In this document: piece after piece, positions 19,832 through 28,550 of the stretch | How positions within the stretch are numbered: the stretch's first letter is position 1 | Layout of the letters: the number at the start of each line of letters is the position of its first letter | Assembly: GCF_007754155.1 (NCBI RefSeq) | Contig: NZ_CP037423.1 | Location: 4,030,001-4,094,000 of the forward strand | Origin: Stieleria neptunia | GTDB lineage: Bacteria; Planctomycetota; Planctomycetia; Pirellulales; Pirellulaceae | Reading direction: 5' to 3' | DNA: 64,000 nucleotides | Position numbers and translations under genes: made by a program | Notes under the pieces: model-generated | What the model saw: only the letters and a program-made list of their open reading frames with translations | Databases searched by the model: none | Told to the model about the DNA's origin: nothing

Positions 19832-20776
19832 CTAACGTGTCGCGCTGGTGTGCAATCGATACCCGAGCTTGCGCAGACAACCGACGGCGGCGGCCGCGAT
19901 CAGTGTTCCGGTCGCGCACGTCGACAACGGGGCGATGCTGTATTGCAAGTTCAGATTCGGCCCGATGGGGTCGTCCTCGACTTGTAGAGTGATATAGGCG
20001 GCGGCGAAGACGGAAACCTGAATCAACGCAATCATCGACAGGAAGAGGAAACGGCGCGGCGACGCATCAACACACAGGATCCAGCGAAACAGCAGCATCG
20101 TCACAATTCCCAGCCCGATCGCCGGTAACATCACCATCAAGGCTTCGTAAAAGAATGCGTTGGCGTTGGACTGGTAATTGGCGACAAATGACAATCGAAC
20201 GAACGTGAAAATCAACGCGCTCACCAGCACCCATTCCATCAGCGCCAGCACGTTGACGCGTTGACGATTTGATTCCGGCCAACCACGTGTGATCGTCCAT
20301 CCGCGGAAAAATTGCATCACCGCGGCCGGAAACACCGACGCAAAGGACAGCGCCGGCGACAGGAGCAGATGTGCGACCATTCTCAGGAATTCCGTGTCGT
20401 CTTGCATCGCGTATTCGATCCAGCGGTAATGTGTGACGGCCAACACCAGCCCCGTCATCATGCAGTGAAAGGCCACGTACCCTGCCGCCATCAACAAACG
20501 CTTCCAACCACTTCCGGCGCGGAGCAAGATGGCGGCCAGGATGACCAGACCGGATGCGAACGAGACCGCCGTCGAAACGCCGTAGATCGCGAAGCTAATC
20601 GCAAAGTGCGTCGGACTGAAAATGCTGTTGCCCAGCGGAATCCACGTCATCGCTTTGTTGACCAGCAGACTGCATTGAGGCAGACCGAACACGAGCAACG
20701 CCAGCGCCGCCCACCAGAACCCATGACTCCAGTGGCGGTCGCGAATCATTGGGTCGGGTTGGGGCATGCGTGACAC
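19832..20776 (-). CDS. multi-pass membrane protein of unknown function
   Basis: This 314-residue hydrophobic protein has about seven or eight predicted membrane helices. They include FWWAALALLVFGLPQCSLLV, FAISFAIYGVSTAVSFASGL, VAFHCMMTGLVLAVTHY, LLLSPALSFASVFPAAVM, VLALMEWVLVSALIFTFV, LMVMLPAIGLGIVTMLLF and FLFLSMIALIQVSVFAAAYI. I do not recognise a family and see no catalytic or transport signature. The start at 20776 lies 2 bp after the stop of the Uma2 gene, so they may be co-transcribed. A second Met nine codons in (MIRDRH) is also possible. The gene is one of three minus-strand genes enclosed by repeats D and E. Confidence 0.6.
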   Translation of the reverse strand: MSRMPQPDPMIRDRHWSHGFWWAALALLVFGLPQCSLLVNKAMTWIPLGNSIFSPTHFAISFAIYGVSTAVSFASGLVILAAILLRAGSGWKRLLMAAGYVAFHCMMTGLVLAVTHYRWIEYAMQDDTEFLRMVAHLLLSPALSFASVFPAAVMQFFRGWTITRGWPESNRQRVNVLALMEWVLVSALIFTFVRLSFVANYQSNANAFFYEALMVMLPAIGLGIVTMLLFRWILCVDASPRRFLFLSMIALIQVSVFAAAYITLQVEDDPIGPNLNLQYSIAPLSTCATGTLIAAAAVGCLRKLGYRLHTSATR

Positions 20777-20778
20777 CG

Positions 20779-21408
20779 CTACTGAATCACCTCGGGGCGA
20801 TCGAACACGGTAGAAACATCAACGGCAAATCCATCCAGCAATCGCGAACGTGCCTGCTGGCCGTCGCAGGTTCGGCTCAGCTCGCGGTAGCTGGATTCCG
20901 ATTCGGAGAGCCCCAAGACGGTGATGCTTCGATCGCGCGGATCGACAATCCAATATTCGCTGATGCCGGCTTTTGCATATTCGTGCCGCTTCTCGATCCA
21001 ATCGCGATCCGGATCGCTCTCGCTGACAATCTCCATCACCAGGTCGGCGCCCTTCCAAAACTTGGGCGTCCGCTGCTCGCGGTTCTCTGCTGACATGTAC
21101 ATCACATCAGGCTCACGGAACTTCCCTTCCCACAAACGAACCGGCAGTGGAGCGACCAAGCAAACGCCTTCCGCATGGCGATTGGTTTTGATGAAGGTTT
21201 GAATCTGAAGCCACAGGCAGAGTGTGATGGCTTGATGCAATTCCGTTGGCATGCGCAGGATTTCCAACACTCCGCTGTCGAATTCGACCAAGCTTCCCGC
21301 ATCCAATCCCAAGTAGTCGGTTTCCGACCATGCGCCTTGGCGGGGATAAAGGTTGGCGATTTCCCAGGTGGGTTCGCCGATTCGACTCGCTCGTGGCTCA
21401 CTGGACAT
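20779..21408 (-). CDS. Uma2 family protein (DUF820, PD-(D/E)XK nuclease fold)
   Basis: This is a 209-residue protein of the Uma2/DUF820 family, which has a restriction-endonuclease-like core and is often multiplied in cyanobacteria and planctomycetes. The signature is visible in REPDVMYMSAENR (Asp of the core), DLVMEIVSESDPDRDWIEKRHEYAKAGISEYWIVDPRDRSI (Glu-x-Val-Ser-x-Ser plus Lys), and an early YLGLDAGSLVEFDSGVLEIL. Biological roles of the family are largely untested. The ATG at 21408 is chosen over one 54 bp upstream because MSSEPRASRIGEPTWE begins just before the conserved region. It lies between two unrelated small membrane-protein genes inside the D/E repeat bracket. Confidence 0.85.
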   Translation of the reverse strand: MSSEPRASRIGEPTWEIANLYPRQGAWSETDYLGLDAGSLVEFDSGVLEILRMPTELHQAITLCLWLQIQTFIKTNRHAEGVCLVAPLPVRLWEGKFREPDVMYMSAENREQRTPKFWKGADLVMEIVSESDPDRDWIEKRHEYAKAGISEYWIVDPRDRSITVLGLSESESSYRELSRTCDGQQARSRLLDGFAVDVSTVFDRPEVIQ

Positions 21409-21532
21409 TGCTAACCGGATCGAAGAAGAGGAACGCCCCGGCGGCGTACTAAAGCACGACAATCAACATAGCCCCGGGGCCCAGATGATGCAAAGGACTG
21501 CCGTTCAACGAACCGTCGTGATGGTTAAATCA

Positions 21533-22021
21533 TCAACTTTCGACCAGCAACCGGACATCCTCCACGTTCCAATACTTTTTGACGACCGGCGCCACGACCT
21601 TCTTTTCGAAGTGCAGGAACCCCATCAGCACTCCGATTGAGGTCAATAGCAACACGGCGATCAACCCGCCGACGATCGCCGCGATCGGCCCCAGCCGGCC
21701 CAGCACCAATCCGACGAAGACGCCGGCGGCCAATCCGGCGACACCGCCCATGACCAGGTACTTGAACATGCCCGGGCGTCCGGCACGCTCCCGTTCCCGC
21801 TCTGGGATTTGCGCCAACAGTCGGTCGTAGTAATCGGCGATCGTTTCCTCCCAACCTTCCCAACAGAATTCTCCCACGTCGTCTTGCTCTCCGCAGTGGG
21901 CGCAGAGTGTGGTCTGGATTCCCGACAGCGGATTGGCGACCGATTCAAACTCGGCGCCACTGATCTCCGTGTACTCGCCACACGGCAGATGAATGTACTG
22001 GAAAGACTCGGGAACGCTCAT
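21533..22021 (-). CDS. small zinc-ribbon-like two-TM protein of unknown function
   Basis: This 162-residue protein has a soluble N-terminal half with possible metal ligands (LPCGEYTEI, then LCAHCGEQDDVGEFCW). Two adjacent membrane helices rich in Gly and Val follow (YLVMGGVAGLAAGVFVGLVL and AAIVGGLIAVLLLTSIGVLM) and a short basic tail (FEKKVVAPVVKKYW). No known family is recognised. The Cys pattern suggests a small zinc ribbon in the cytoplasm tethered to the membrane, which is an inference. It is the first of the three minus-strand genes in the segment between repeats D and E. The gap of about 120 bp to the Uma2 gene is unremarkable. Confidence 0.6.
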   Translation of the reverse strand: MSVPESFQYIHLPCGEYTEISGAEFESVANPLSGIQTTLCAHCGEQDDVGEFCWEGWEETIADYYDRLLAQIPERERERAGRPGMFKYLVMGGVAGLAAGVFVGLVLGRLGPIAAIVGGLIAVLLLTSIGVLMGFLHFEKKVVAPVVKKYWNVEDVRLLVES

Positions 22022-22118
22022 CCGGTAGGGCTCTTCGAAACAGGTTCGGGCGATGCGGAGGTTTCATTCTATCGGATGCGTTGGTGCAGCGGAGGGCAAG
22101 GCGTCCCGCTGGCGTATC

Positions 22119-22330
22119 ATCCCAGCACGTGGCGTGAGCCCAATGAAATCTACTTTGACGCCAAGCGGGGTGTTTTTGTTAGCGGTAGGGCGCGAGCCCT
22201 CCGGTCTTTCACGGTGTTTTTGAAGCGCGACCGGACGGCTCGCGCCGTTCCGCTAACACCTTTAGTGCCAAAGTAGATGGCATTGGGCGTGAGCCAGTGA
22301 CGCGTGAAGGTTTTGAACTTACCCCGCGCC
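22119..22330. repeat. composite palindromic repeat E with 78-bp core (inverted relative to D)
   Basis: The core 22179-22256 (TTAGCGG to CCGCTAA) is the near-identical reverse complement of the D core. Outside it lie imperfect inverted flanks sharing CCCAATG and ATCTACTTTG on both sides, and then GCTAACGCGTCCCGCTGG. D and E face each other across about 2.4 kb containing three genes. The rest of the 22022-22529 gap holds nothing I can name beyond the recQ leader. Confidence 0.8.
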
Positions 22331-22529
22331 GACCGCTAACGCGTCCCGCTGGAGTCGTCCGGTTGAAAAAATGGTTGACTTGTTCTGGTGAAGTTGCAAT
22401 GATTCGCCCAGCGAACTGATCGCCGCTCGGCAAGTTGATGTTTGGAATCACAATTCTCAACTCATCGCCGAGGCATCGGACTACCCGATTCACTTTTGTC
22501 ATTTGCACACAAGTAATTGGGAGAGACCG

Positions 22530-24398
22530 ATGGACGATGTACGGCGCGTGTTGAAACAATTCTGGGGCTTCGATTCCTTTCGCCCCCTTCAAGAGCAATC
22601 GATTCGGACCATTCTGGAAGGTCGCGACAGCCTGACGGTGCTGCCCACCGGAGCCGGCAAATCGATTTGCTTTCAAGCCCCGGCCTTGTGCAACGGGCTT
22701 CATGGGAACAAAGGTTCTGGTGCCGGCGACTTGGCGGTCGTGGTGTCGCCGCTGATTTCGTTGATGAAGGATCAAGTTGACGCGTTGAAACAAAAGGGCA
22801 TCGCGGCGGCCTTCGTCAACAGCACGCAAGACGAAACGGAAAAACGCGACGTTGCCGATCGGATTCGTCAGGGCGACCTTCGACTGCTCTACCTGGCTCC
22901 CGAACGCTTGCTCTCTCCCAAAACGCTGGGTTTCTTGCGGCAGCAGCAATGTGTCCGCTACTTCGCGATCGATGAAGCCCATTGCGTCAGCCAGTGGGGG
23001 CACGATTTTCGTCCCGAGTATCAGGAGCTGAAAACGCTCAAGCAGGTGTTCCCCGACGCCTTCGTTCATGCCTTCACCGCGACCGCTTCGGAGCCCGTGC
23101 GCCGAGACATCGCGCGCCAATTGGGGCTTTCCGAACCGAGTTTTCTGGTCGGAAGTTTTGATCGCCCCAATTTGACGTATCGGATGATGCGAGCGGGGCA
23201 AAAGATGCAGCAGATCATGGACGTTGCCAATCGTCATCGGGGCGAATCGGGCATCGTGTATTGTCTCAGCCGTCGCGAAGTCGATACGACGACCCAAGCC
23301 TTGCGGACGCTGGGGCTGAGAGCCAAACCGTACCATGCCGGCATGACCGGTCCGCAGCGCAAAGCGAACCAGGACAGCTTCATGCAGGGACGCTGCGACA
23401 TCATGGTCGCGACCATCGCCTTTGGCATGGGAATCGATAAACCGGATATTCGATTTGTGATCCACGCCGGAATGCCCAAATCTGTCGAGCATTATCAGCA
23501 AGAAAGCGGTCGAGCCGGCCGCGACGGCCTGGATTCAGAATGTGTCTTGCTACACAGCCCGCGTGATTTTCAGGTCTGGAAAGACATCATGCACGGCGAA
23601 GGCGGCCAAGTGGCCCTGCAATCGCTGCAGGCCATGTTCGAGCTTTGCAACGGCATCACGTGTCGACACAAAGCCATCGTCGAATACTTCGGACAGGACT
23701 ACGGCGTGATGCGTTGCGGTGCCTGTGACGTTTGCCTCGGAGAGTTAGAACTGCACGATGATTCGGCTGACATCAGCCGAACGGTTCTTTCTTGTGTCAC
23801 GGATTTGAAGCAACGATTCGGAGCCGGTCATGCCGCGCGGGTGCTTGCGGGAAAATCCGACAAGCGTGTCGTCCAGTTCAATCACGACCGTCTGAACAGC
23901 TTCGGCGCACTCGCCGACCATGGACCGATGGCAATCAAGGTCTGGATCGAACAACTGATCAGCCAGAAATACCTGGTTCGCAGCGGGCAATACCAGACGC
24001 TGACCCTCACCGAATCGGGCCGGCGTCTGCTGCATGGGAAAGGGACATCGAAGCTGACGGCGACCGGAAAGGGATCGAGCGTTTCCGCCGGAAGTGGAAC
24101 GTTTTTTCCCTCCAGCAGTTCGTTGGCCGCGTTTGACTATTTTCGTTCGGGCGATTCAATTGAATCGGTCGCGAACAAGATGTCCCGCGCCCCAAGCACC
24201 GTTGTCAAATACCTGGCCGACTACATCCGGCATCACGGCATCAGCGACCCGACGCCCTGGGTGAAACCGGAAACGGCCCAACGCGTGTTGGCAAACAAGC
24301 ATTTGGCCGGTGACGGAAAAATGAAACCGATCTTTGATCATTTCAACGGCGAAGTCAGCTACGACGAAATCCGCATCACGCTGGCGTGTAGCGGATAG
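22530..24398 (+). CDS. recQ: ATP-dependent DNA helicase RecQ
   Basis: This 622-residue superfamily 2 helicase acts in recombination and fork repair. Motifs appear in order: Q-motif-like FGFDSFRPLQEQSI form (here WGFDSFRPLQEQSI), Walker A LPTGAGKSICFQ, the DEAH box in FAIDEAHCVSQWGHDFRPEY, TATASEPVRRDI, and helicase-C motifs (IVYCLSRREVD, TIAFGMGIDKPDIR, QESGRAGRDG). The zinc site is CRHKAIVEYFGQDYGVMRCGACDVC. A winged-helix/RQC region follows, then a C-terminal HTH-like segment (DSIESVANKMSRAPSTVVKYL). I do not see an HRDC domain. The ATG at 22530 has GGGAG 6 nt upstream, whereas an ATG 27 bp earlier is weaker. A partial copy of its 3' end lies at 30129-30218. Confidence 0.95.
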   Translation: MDDVRRVLKQFWGFDSFRPLQEQSIRTILEGRDSLTVLPTGAGKSICFQAPALCNGLHGNKGSGAGDLAVVVSPLISLMKDQVDALKQKGIAAAFVNSTQDETEKRDVADRIRQGDLRLLYLAPERLLSPKTLGFLRQQQCVRYFAIDEAHCVSQWGHDFRPEYQELKTLKQVFPDAFVHAFTATASEPVRRDIARQLGLSEPSFLVGSFDRPNLTYRMMRAGQKMQQIMDVANRHRGESGIVYCLSRREVDTTTQALRTLGLRAKPYHAGMTGPQRKANQDSFMQGRCDIMVATIAFGMGIDKPDIRFVIHAGMPKSVEHYQQESGRAGRDGLDSECVLLHSPRDFQVWKDIMHGEGGQVALQSLQAMFELCNGITCRHKAIVEYFGQDYGVMRCGACDVCLGELELHDDSADISRTVLSCVTDLKQRFGAGHAARVLAGKSDKRVVQFNHDRLNSFGALADHGPMAIKVWIEQLISQKYLVRSGQYQTLTLTESGRRLLHGKGTSKLTATGKGSSVSAGSGTFFPSSSSLAAFDYFRSGDSIESVANKMSRAPSTVVKYLADYIRHHGISDPTPWVKPETAQRVLANKHLAGDGKMKPIFDHFNGEVSYDEIRITLACSG

Positions 24399-24449
24399 CA
24401 GATTCGCCGGACGCCGCTCGGAATCCGCCGACACGTCGGTTGCTTGTTA

Positions 24450-24558
24450 GCAACGCACGGATAATAAGTGTCGGATTTTCCCAGTGGGATAGGCTTCCAG
24501 CCTGTCATTCCGGCGTCGACAGGCTGGAAGCCTATCCCACTAATTTTCCGCTCGTTGC
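24450..24558. mobile_element. 109-bp TTA-flanked hairpin element, copy 2
   Basis: The architecture is the same as copy 1 to the base: 21-nt arm, 16-nt unpaired segment (24471-24486), 20-nt inner arm, 11-nt loop, 20-nt inner arm, 21-nt arm. TTA flanks both ends (24447-24449 and 24559-24561). The inner 20-nt arms are identical to copy 1. The outer arms differ from copy 1 at many positions yet still pair 17 of 21 with each other. Its right TTA is the first three bases of repeat F. Confidence 0.85.
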
Positions 24559-24758
24559 TTAGCGGCAGGGCGCGAGCCCTCCGGTCTTTCATGGTGTTTT
24601 TAGACGCAACCGGACGGCTCGCGGGCTGTCGATTGAGTCGGGATCTGCTGAGTCAATGGTGAGCCGCTGGCCGTAAGGCCTCGGGCAGCGTCGCAGTGCC
24701 CGGCCGCTTACGCGTCGCGGCTCACAAAAACGACAGCCCGCTCGCGCCGTTCCGCTAA
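24559..24758. repeat. 78-bp-type core F carrying a nested insertion
   Basis: Outside the nested element the sequence matches the core of repeat E: TTAGCGGCAGGGCGCGAGCC at the left, GACGGCTCGC and GCGCCGTTCCGCTAA at the right. Removing 24623-24739 and one 6-bp duplicate leaves 77 bp that align with the 78-bp cores of D and E. Confidence 0.8.
24623..24739. mobile_element. 117-bp element nested in core F, 6-bp target duplication
   Basis: The ends are inverted: GGGCTGTCG on the left and CGACAGCCC on the right. Inside is a long imperfect stem (GTGAGCCGC... with ...GCGGCTCAC). GCTCGC flanks both ends (24617-24622 and 24740-24745), and the uninterrupted sequence in repeat E has a single GCTCGC. It is non-coding. 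A decayed relative lies at about 12610-12690. Confidence 0.85.
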
Positions 24759-24766
24759 GACATGCG

Positions 24767-26035
24767 TCACCGCGTTGCCGCTGCGGCAGGCGAGTCGCAA
24801 ACCGCAATCGTGCGGTAGTGATAAATGTGTCGGTTGTAATGGTCGTAATTCTTCACTCGAGTGGGAATCGCGTCGGGCTGGGATTGCGGTTTGCCGTTTG
24901 CATCTTTGGGAATCCAAATCTTGGCGCAACCGTCGCTATCGACTTGGTAACCAAATTCAAACTTCGGATCGGTCATGGTGTAGTCATCCAATCTGAGCCC
25001 GATCTTCTCCAGTTCCGGCAACATCGATGGCCAGCGTTTCTCCTGCAATCGATATTGTTTGATCGCGATCGCCGTTCGTGTCATTCTCAATCCCGTTTCC
25101 ACTGAACCGATTGCTTCTTCCGTTGACATTCGATGAGAATTCAATTCCCGTGCAGTTCCGTCATCAATCAGCACGCCGGCAAGCTTCGCGATCAGCGATC
25201 TGTTTTTCAAATCGTTGTCGAATTGGTGATCCCACTTTGCACTGTGCAAATCGAGGGTTGACGGATGGTCCCAAGGTTCGAACAATCCCGCCCGGTCGGC
25301 GCTCAGCCGCTGAAACGCGGATACCTGATCCTGTAGTTTTGCCAGCTGGTCGGGCTCGTTCCAAAAACCGGCATGGAGTGATTCAGCGATCAATCGTTGA
25401 TGCGTGCCACTTGCGGTTCGATGCCACACATAGAAATGAAACGCGTCGAAATAGTCCAGCGCGGGCGCGATGTCGACCAACAGTTGCAATGTTTGCAACG
25501 CGCGATCAGCATCCTTGTCGACGATGGCAGCATGAAACTCAATTTCAAACAAATGGATGAAGGGAAGCGATCCATGTGTTTCGTAGCTCCACATCGAGCC
25601 AACGACGCTGGGGTCCCAAACCGGTGTTTCATCGGCAAGCAACTGTTTCATTTCTGTGATCAATGGCTGTGCTTCATCCGAAAACTGATGCAATACATCG
25701 GGAGCGATCTGAAATGCGCCGGCTTTGTCGGTGGTTTCCAACAACCCGTCAAACCGAACTTCCAGGCCTTGCACCGCGAACGCTAACGTTTCCCACCTTG
25801 CCGAATGGTCCGTCGATGTATTGGCGTCGTAGACTGTCGCTTGGTCAGCTGTCTTCGACCCGAATCCTGGTCCGGTTGCATCGTGTTGGTCGTCCCACGC
25901 CATCTTGACAACGAATGCGACGACCAAAACAACGGCTGCTGCCATCAAGAGCGGGGGCGCAATCAGTCCAATCAACCATCTGCGTTCCAGCGGCGTCATA
26001 CGTTTCCGCAATCGGGTTTCAATTTGTGATTGCAT
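24767..26035 (-). CDS. membrane-anchored protein of unknown function, last gene of the ABC operon
   Basis: This 422-residue protein has one N-terminal membrane helix (LIAPPLLMAAAVVLVVAFVV) after a basic, positive-inside start, so most of it should lie outside the cytoplasm. The rest is helical and Trp/Asp/Gln-rich with no motif I recognise. The final residues (GYQVDSDGCAKIWIPKDANG) resemble a structural beta segment seen in some planctomycete exported proteins. The start overlaps the stop of the ABC permease gene by 17 bp, which supports translation coupling and a role with that transporter. The 3' end lies 9 bp from repeat F. Confidence 0.6.
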   Translation of the reverse strand: MQSQIETRLRKRMTPLERRWLIGLIAPPLLMAAAVVLVVAFVVKMAWDDQHDATGPGFGSKTADQATVYDANTSTDHSARWETLAFAVQGLEVRFDGLLETTDKAGAFQIAPDVLHQFSDEAQPLITEMKQLLADETPVWDPSVVGSMWSYETHGSLPFIHLFEIEFHAAIVDKDADRALQTLQLLVDIAPALDYFDAFHFYVWHRTASGTHQRLIAESLHAGFWNEPDQLAKLQDQVSAFQRLSADRAGLFEPWDHPSTLDLHSAKWDHQFDNDLKNRSLIAKLAGVLIDDGTARELNSHRMSTEEAIGSVETGLRMTRTAIAIKQYRLQEKRWPSMLPELEKIGLRLDDYTMTDPKFEFGYQVDSDGCAKIWIPKDANGKPQSQPDAIPTRVKNYDHYNRHIYHYRTIAVCDSPAAAATR

Positions 26036-28550
26036 TCTGCGTCAACTCCTTTTCCCAAGCAGCGTACCATTGGGCACCGGGATAGTTGGATCGAATTTCG
26101 GTATTCAGCAAAGCAGCTTGCGAGGCACCCTGGCGACGCGCTCGGTCACTGTACGGACCTTGTTCAAACTTCTGGTAATTTCCGCTGATCAATTCATGCA
26201 GCGTTTTCCGTTGCTGTACCGACGACTGTCCCTGTTCTTCGGCGTCCAACAGTTCAAGCAAATGGAACGCAATCGAGTCGATCATGTGGTTTCGAAAGAT
26301 CCACCGCCCCAATCCGCCGCGGTGCATACCCGACCACGCGTTAATCGGGTATCCACCAAACTGATCCGCGGGTGCTCCGCTTTGACGATTTTCATTCCAG
26401 TCGTACCACGAAACCAAGACAGCCCGGCGGCGAGCATCCGACCATCCTTGTGTGTCGGCGATTAGATCCAGTGCTGACTGCGCAGCGGGCTGGTCCAAGT
26501 GTTCTTGGTATTGATGGTTGTCAAGCACGTCTGCGACCCAGCTGACGATCGCATCGGCGTGATCTTGATCAATCACCCGCGGGCTTCGTCTCAGCCTCTG
26601 TGCCAGTTTCGTCATTGTATCCAACCAATCATTCAGCTCAGCCAAAGCTTTCTCGTCATCGGGCGACTGAACAAACTGAACCTTTGCGAAGGACGCGAGC
26701 GATAGAATTCCATTGAACGTATTAGGTTCACACATGGCGCCTTGCTCTTGAGCGTCATCGGCATAGAGATTTGCCAAGTGTGCGGCGGAGAAATCCCGGT
26801 CGTCGTAACCTAGGGCGGACGTGTTGCCGACCGGCCGATTCACGTCTGGAAGCTGAAAGCTGCCGTTCGGGGTTTGGAAAGAAACCTTGTTGCTCGGCAT
26901 TCTTCCGGGCGCGTTGGCTTTCGATGCCTGTTGCGCCAGCGAACGTCGTTGCGCGCTCGTGATGGACGGATAGCTAAAATACTCCACCGTGAGCGGAATC
27001 AATGGAATCGCGAAGAACAGAACAAGTGCAGGAACGGACTTTGCCCATAATTTGCGCCCCTGCACACCGTCGGCATACGTTCGCATCGACATCAATGTCG
27101 CGACGAGCGGCAAAAAGTACCAAAGCACAGCCATCGCAATGATGATTGCCACACCGATCGTCGTCGTGCCGATCGTCATCGTGCCGCCTTGGGAAAGCAC
27201 CACGCCGGCCGCGAACAGAGAAGCGACCGAGGCCGCGGGGGCCACCATCAACGAAATCGACAACGCCCGAATCGTTTGACCGACCCATTGTGAAATGCTG
27301 TAACAGTACACCGCCAAAAGAATGACGACGATTAGCGGCGGAACATAAAGGTAACGTCTGTCTGCGCTTTCAATCGATTGGCCGATCACACCAATGACGA
27401 GATAGAGCAATGATGCGAACCCCAATACCGCCACGGCCAACAGATGTCGCCCCAGCCAGAGCTTCGCCGGCGAAGCACCACGATCGGAAAAAAAGCGTAG
27501 ACGCTCCGCTTTGCCGTCACCGGAAAACGCGAACACGCCCAAGCAACAGACGCCAAACAGGCCGATAAAGGTGAGCACCGTGCCGCCGCTGCGTGAGCTT
27601 CCAACATACGGCAGGCCACCGCCGGCTGAACCAACCACGCCCGCCAAAATCATCAATAAAATCCCCCACAACGCGAGTCGATTGCTGCCGAACGATTGCC
27701 GTAACATCGCCAACGTGGTTGACCGGAACGGTTGGTCAGGAACACGTCGCTGTGTCTCGGGGGATGGACCGAACACGGCATAGGGGGAAAATCGATGTGC
27801 GTCTCCAGATTCCTTGTCCGCCTTCGCGGGCGACAGCACGCGGATTGCCGCCCGCCATGCGAGTGCACCGACAATGACGGTTGCAATCAACGTGACCGCC
27901 AGGGCCGCAGAATCCGAAATCAGCGGGTCCACGTAGGCCGTTCCGACACGCATCCGGCGGATGAATTCACCAAGGTGGACGACTGCAAAGGGGGCAAACG
28001 CCAACGGAATGATGGCGATCAGACTTGCGAATGAGTTCTTAATTCGCCAGCTGGTATAGAATCCACAAACCAAGATGTAAAAGGTGTGCAAATGCCAGGA
28101 GAGGAACGCGATGACTTGTGTGCTCAGCGTGTCTTGTTTCAAGTTTGGCAAAAGCGGAAACCTGAACCCGCCCGGAAACGCACCGAGCATCAATTCGATT
28201 TTGATCAGGGCCCAGCAACCGATCCACATCACGCCGAGTGCAACCGTGCAGACGATCAGCTTGATTCGGATCAATCGTCCCGGTGAGATCGGCATCGATG
28301 TGAGCCAGAATATCGTCTTTTGATCACGTTCTTGGCCGACTGTCATTGCTGCCGCTCCGACGGCAAACAATCCCGGCAACGCCAGTGGAATGTAGTGTGC
28401 GTATCGACGCATCGCGTCGATGCCATCCGGTGACATTTGCCAGACGAGCATCAAGACAAGGCCAACGGCAAACAGCGCCGCGACCAGTGGAAAAAGCTGA
28501 CGCACCTCTTTCCAAACCAAGCCCCGGTTGTTCGTGAATCCTTCGGTCAT
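26019..28550 (-). CDS. large ABC-2 type exporter permease
   Basis: This 843-residue membrane protein begins with a typical ABC-2 permease block of about 6 helices (for example LFPLVAALFAVGLVLMLVW, IPLALPGLFAVGAAAMTVG, VTLIATVIVGALAWRAAI). A second set follows (LWGILLMILAGVVGSAGGG, LLAVAVLGFASLLYLVIGVI, SLMVAPAASVASLFAAGVVL, IIIAMAVLWYFLPLVATLM). The last 300 residues are soluble and of unknown fold (from about SQAHRRSLAQQ onward). It would form the export channel for the ATPase encoded upstream. The two genes overlap by ATGA (28547-28550). The exported substrate is unknown. Given the GntR/YtrA-type regulator, an antibiotic or cell-envelope stress role is possible but unproven. Confidence 0.85.
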   Translation of the reverse strand: MTEGFTNNRGLVWKEVRQLFPLVAALFAVGLVLMLVWQMSPDGIDAMRRYAHYIPLALPGLFAVGAAAMTVGQERDQKTIFWLTSMPISPGRLIRIKLIVCTVALGVMWIGCWALIKIELMLGAFPGGFRFPLLPNLKQDTLSTQVIAFLSWHLHTFYILVCGFYTSWRIKNSFASLIAIIPLAFAPFAVVHLGEFIRRMRVGTAYVDPLISDSAALAVTLIATVIVGALAWRAAIRVLSPAKADKESGDAHRFSPYAVFGPSPETQRRVPDQPFRSTTLAMLRQSFGSNRLALWGILLMILAGVVGSAGGGLPYVGSSRSGGTVLTFIGLFGVCCLGVFAFSGDGKAERLRFFSDRGASPAKLWLGRHLLAVAVLGFASLLYLVIGVIGQSIESADRRYLYVPPLIVVILLAVYCYSISQWVGQTIRALSISLMVAPAASVASLFAAGVVLSQGGTMTIGTTTIGVAIIIAMAVLWYFLPLVATLMSMRTYADGVQGRKLWAKSVPALVLFFAIPLIPLTVEYFSYPSITSAQRRSLAQQASKANAPGRMPSNKVSFQTPNGSFQLPDVNRPVGNTSALGYDDRDFSAAHLANLYADDAQEQGAMCEPNTFNGILSLASFAKVQFVQSPDDEKALAELNDWLDTMTKLAQRLRRSPRVIDQDHADAIVSWVADVLDNHQYQEHLDQPAAQSALDLIADTQGWSDARRRAVLVSWYDWNENRQSGAPADQFGGYPINAWSGMHRGGLGRWIFRNHMIDSIAFHLLELLDAEEQGQSSVQQRKTLHELISGNYQKFEQGPYSDRARRQGASQAALLNTEIRSNYPGAQWYAAWEKELTQNAITN

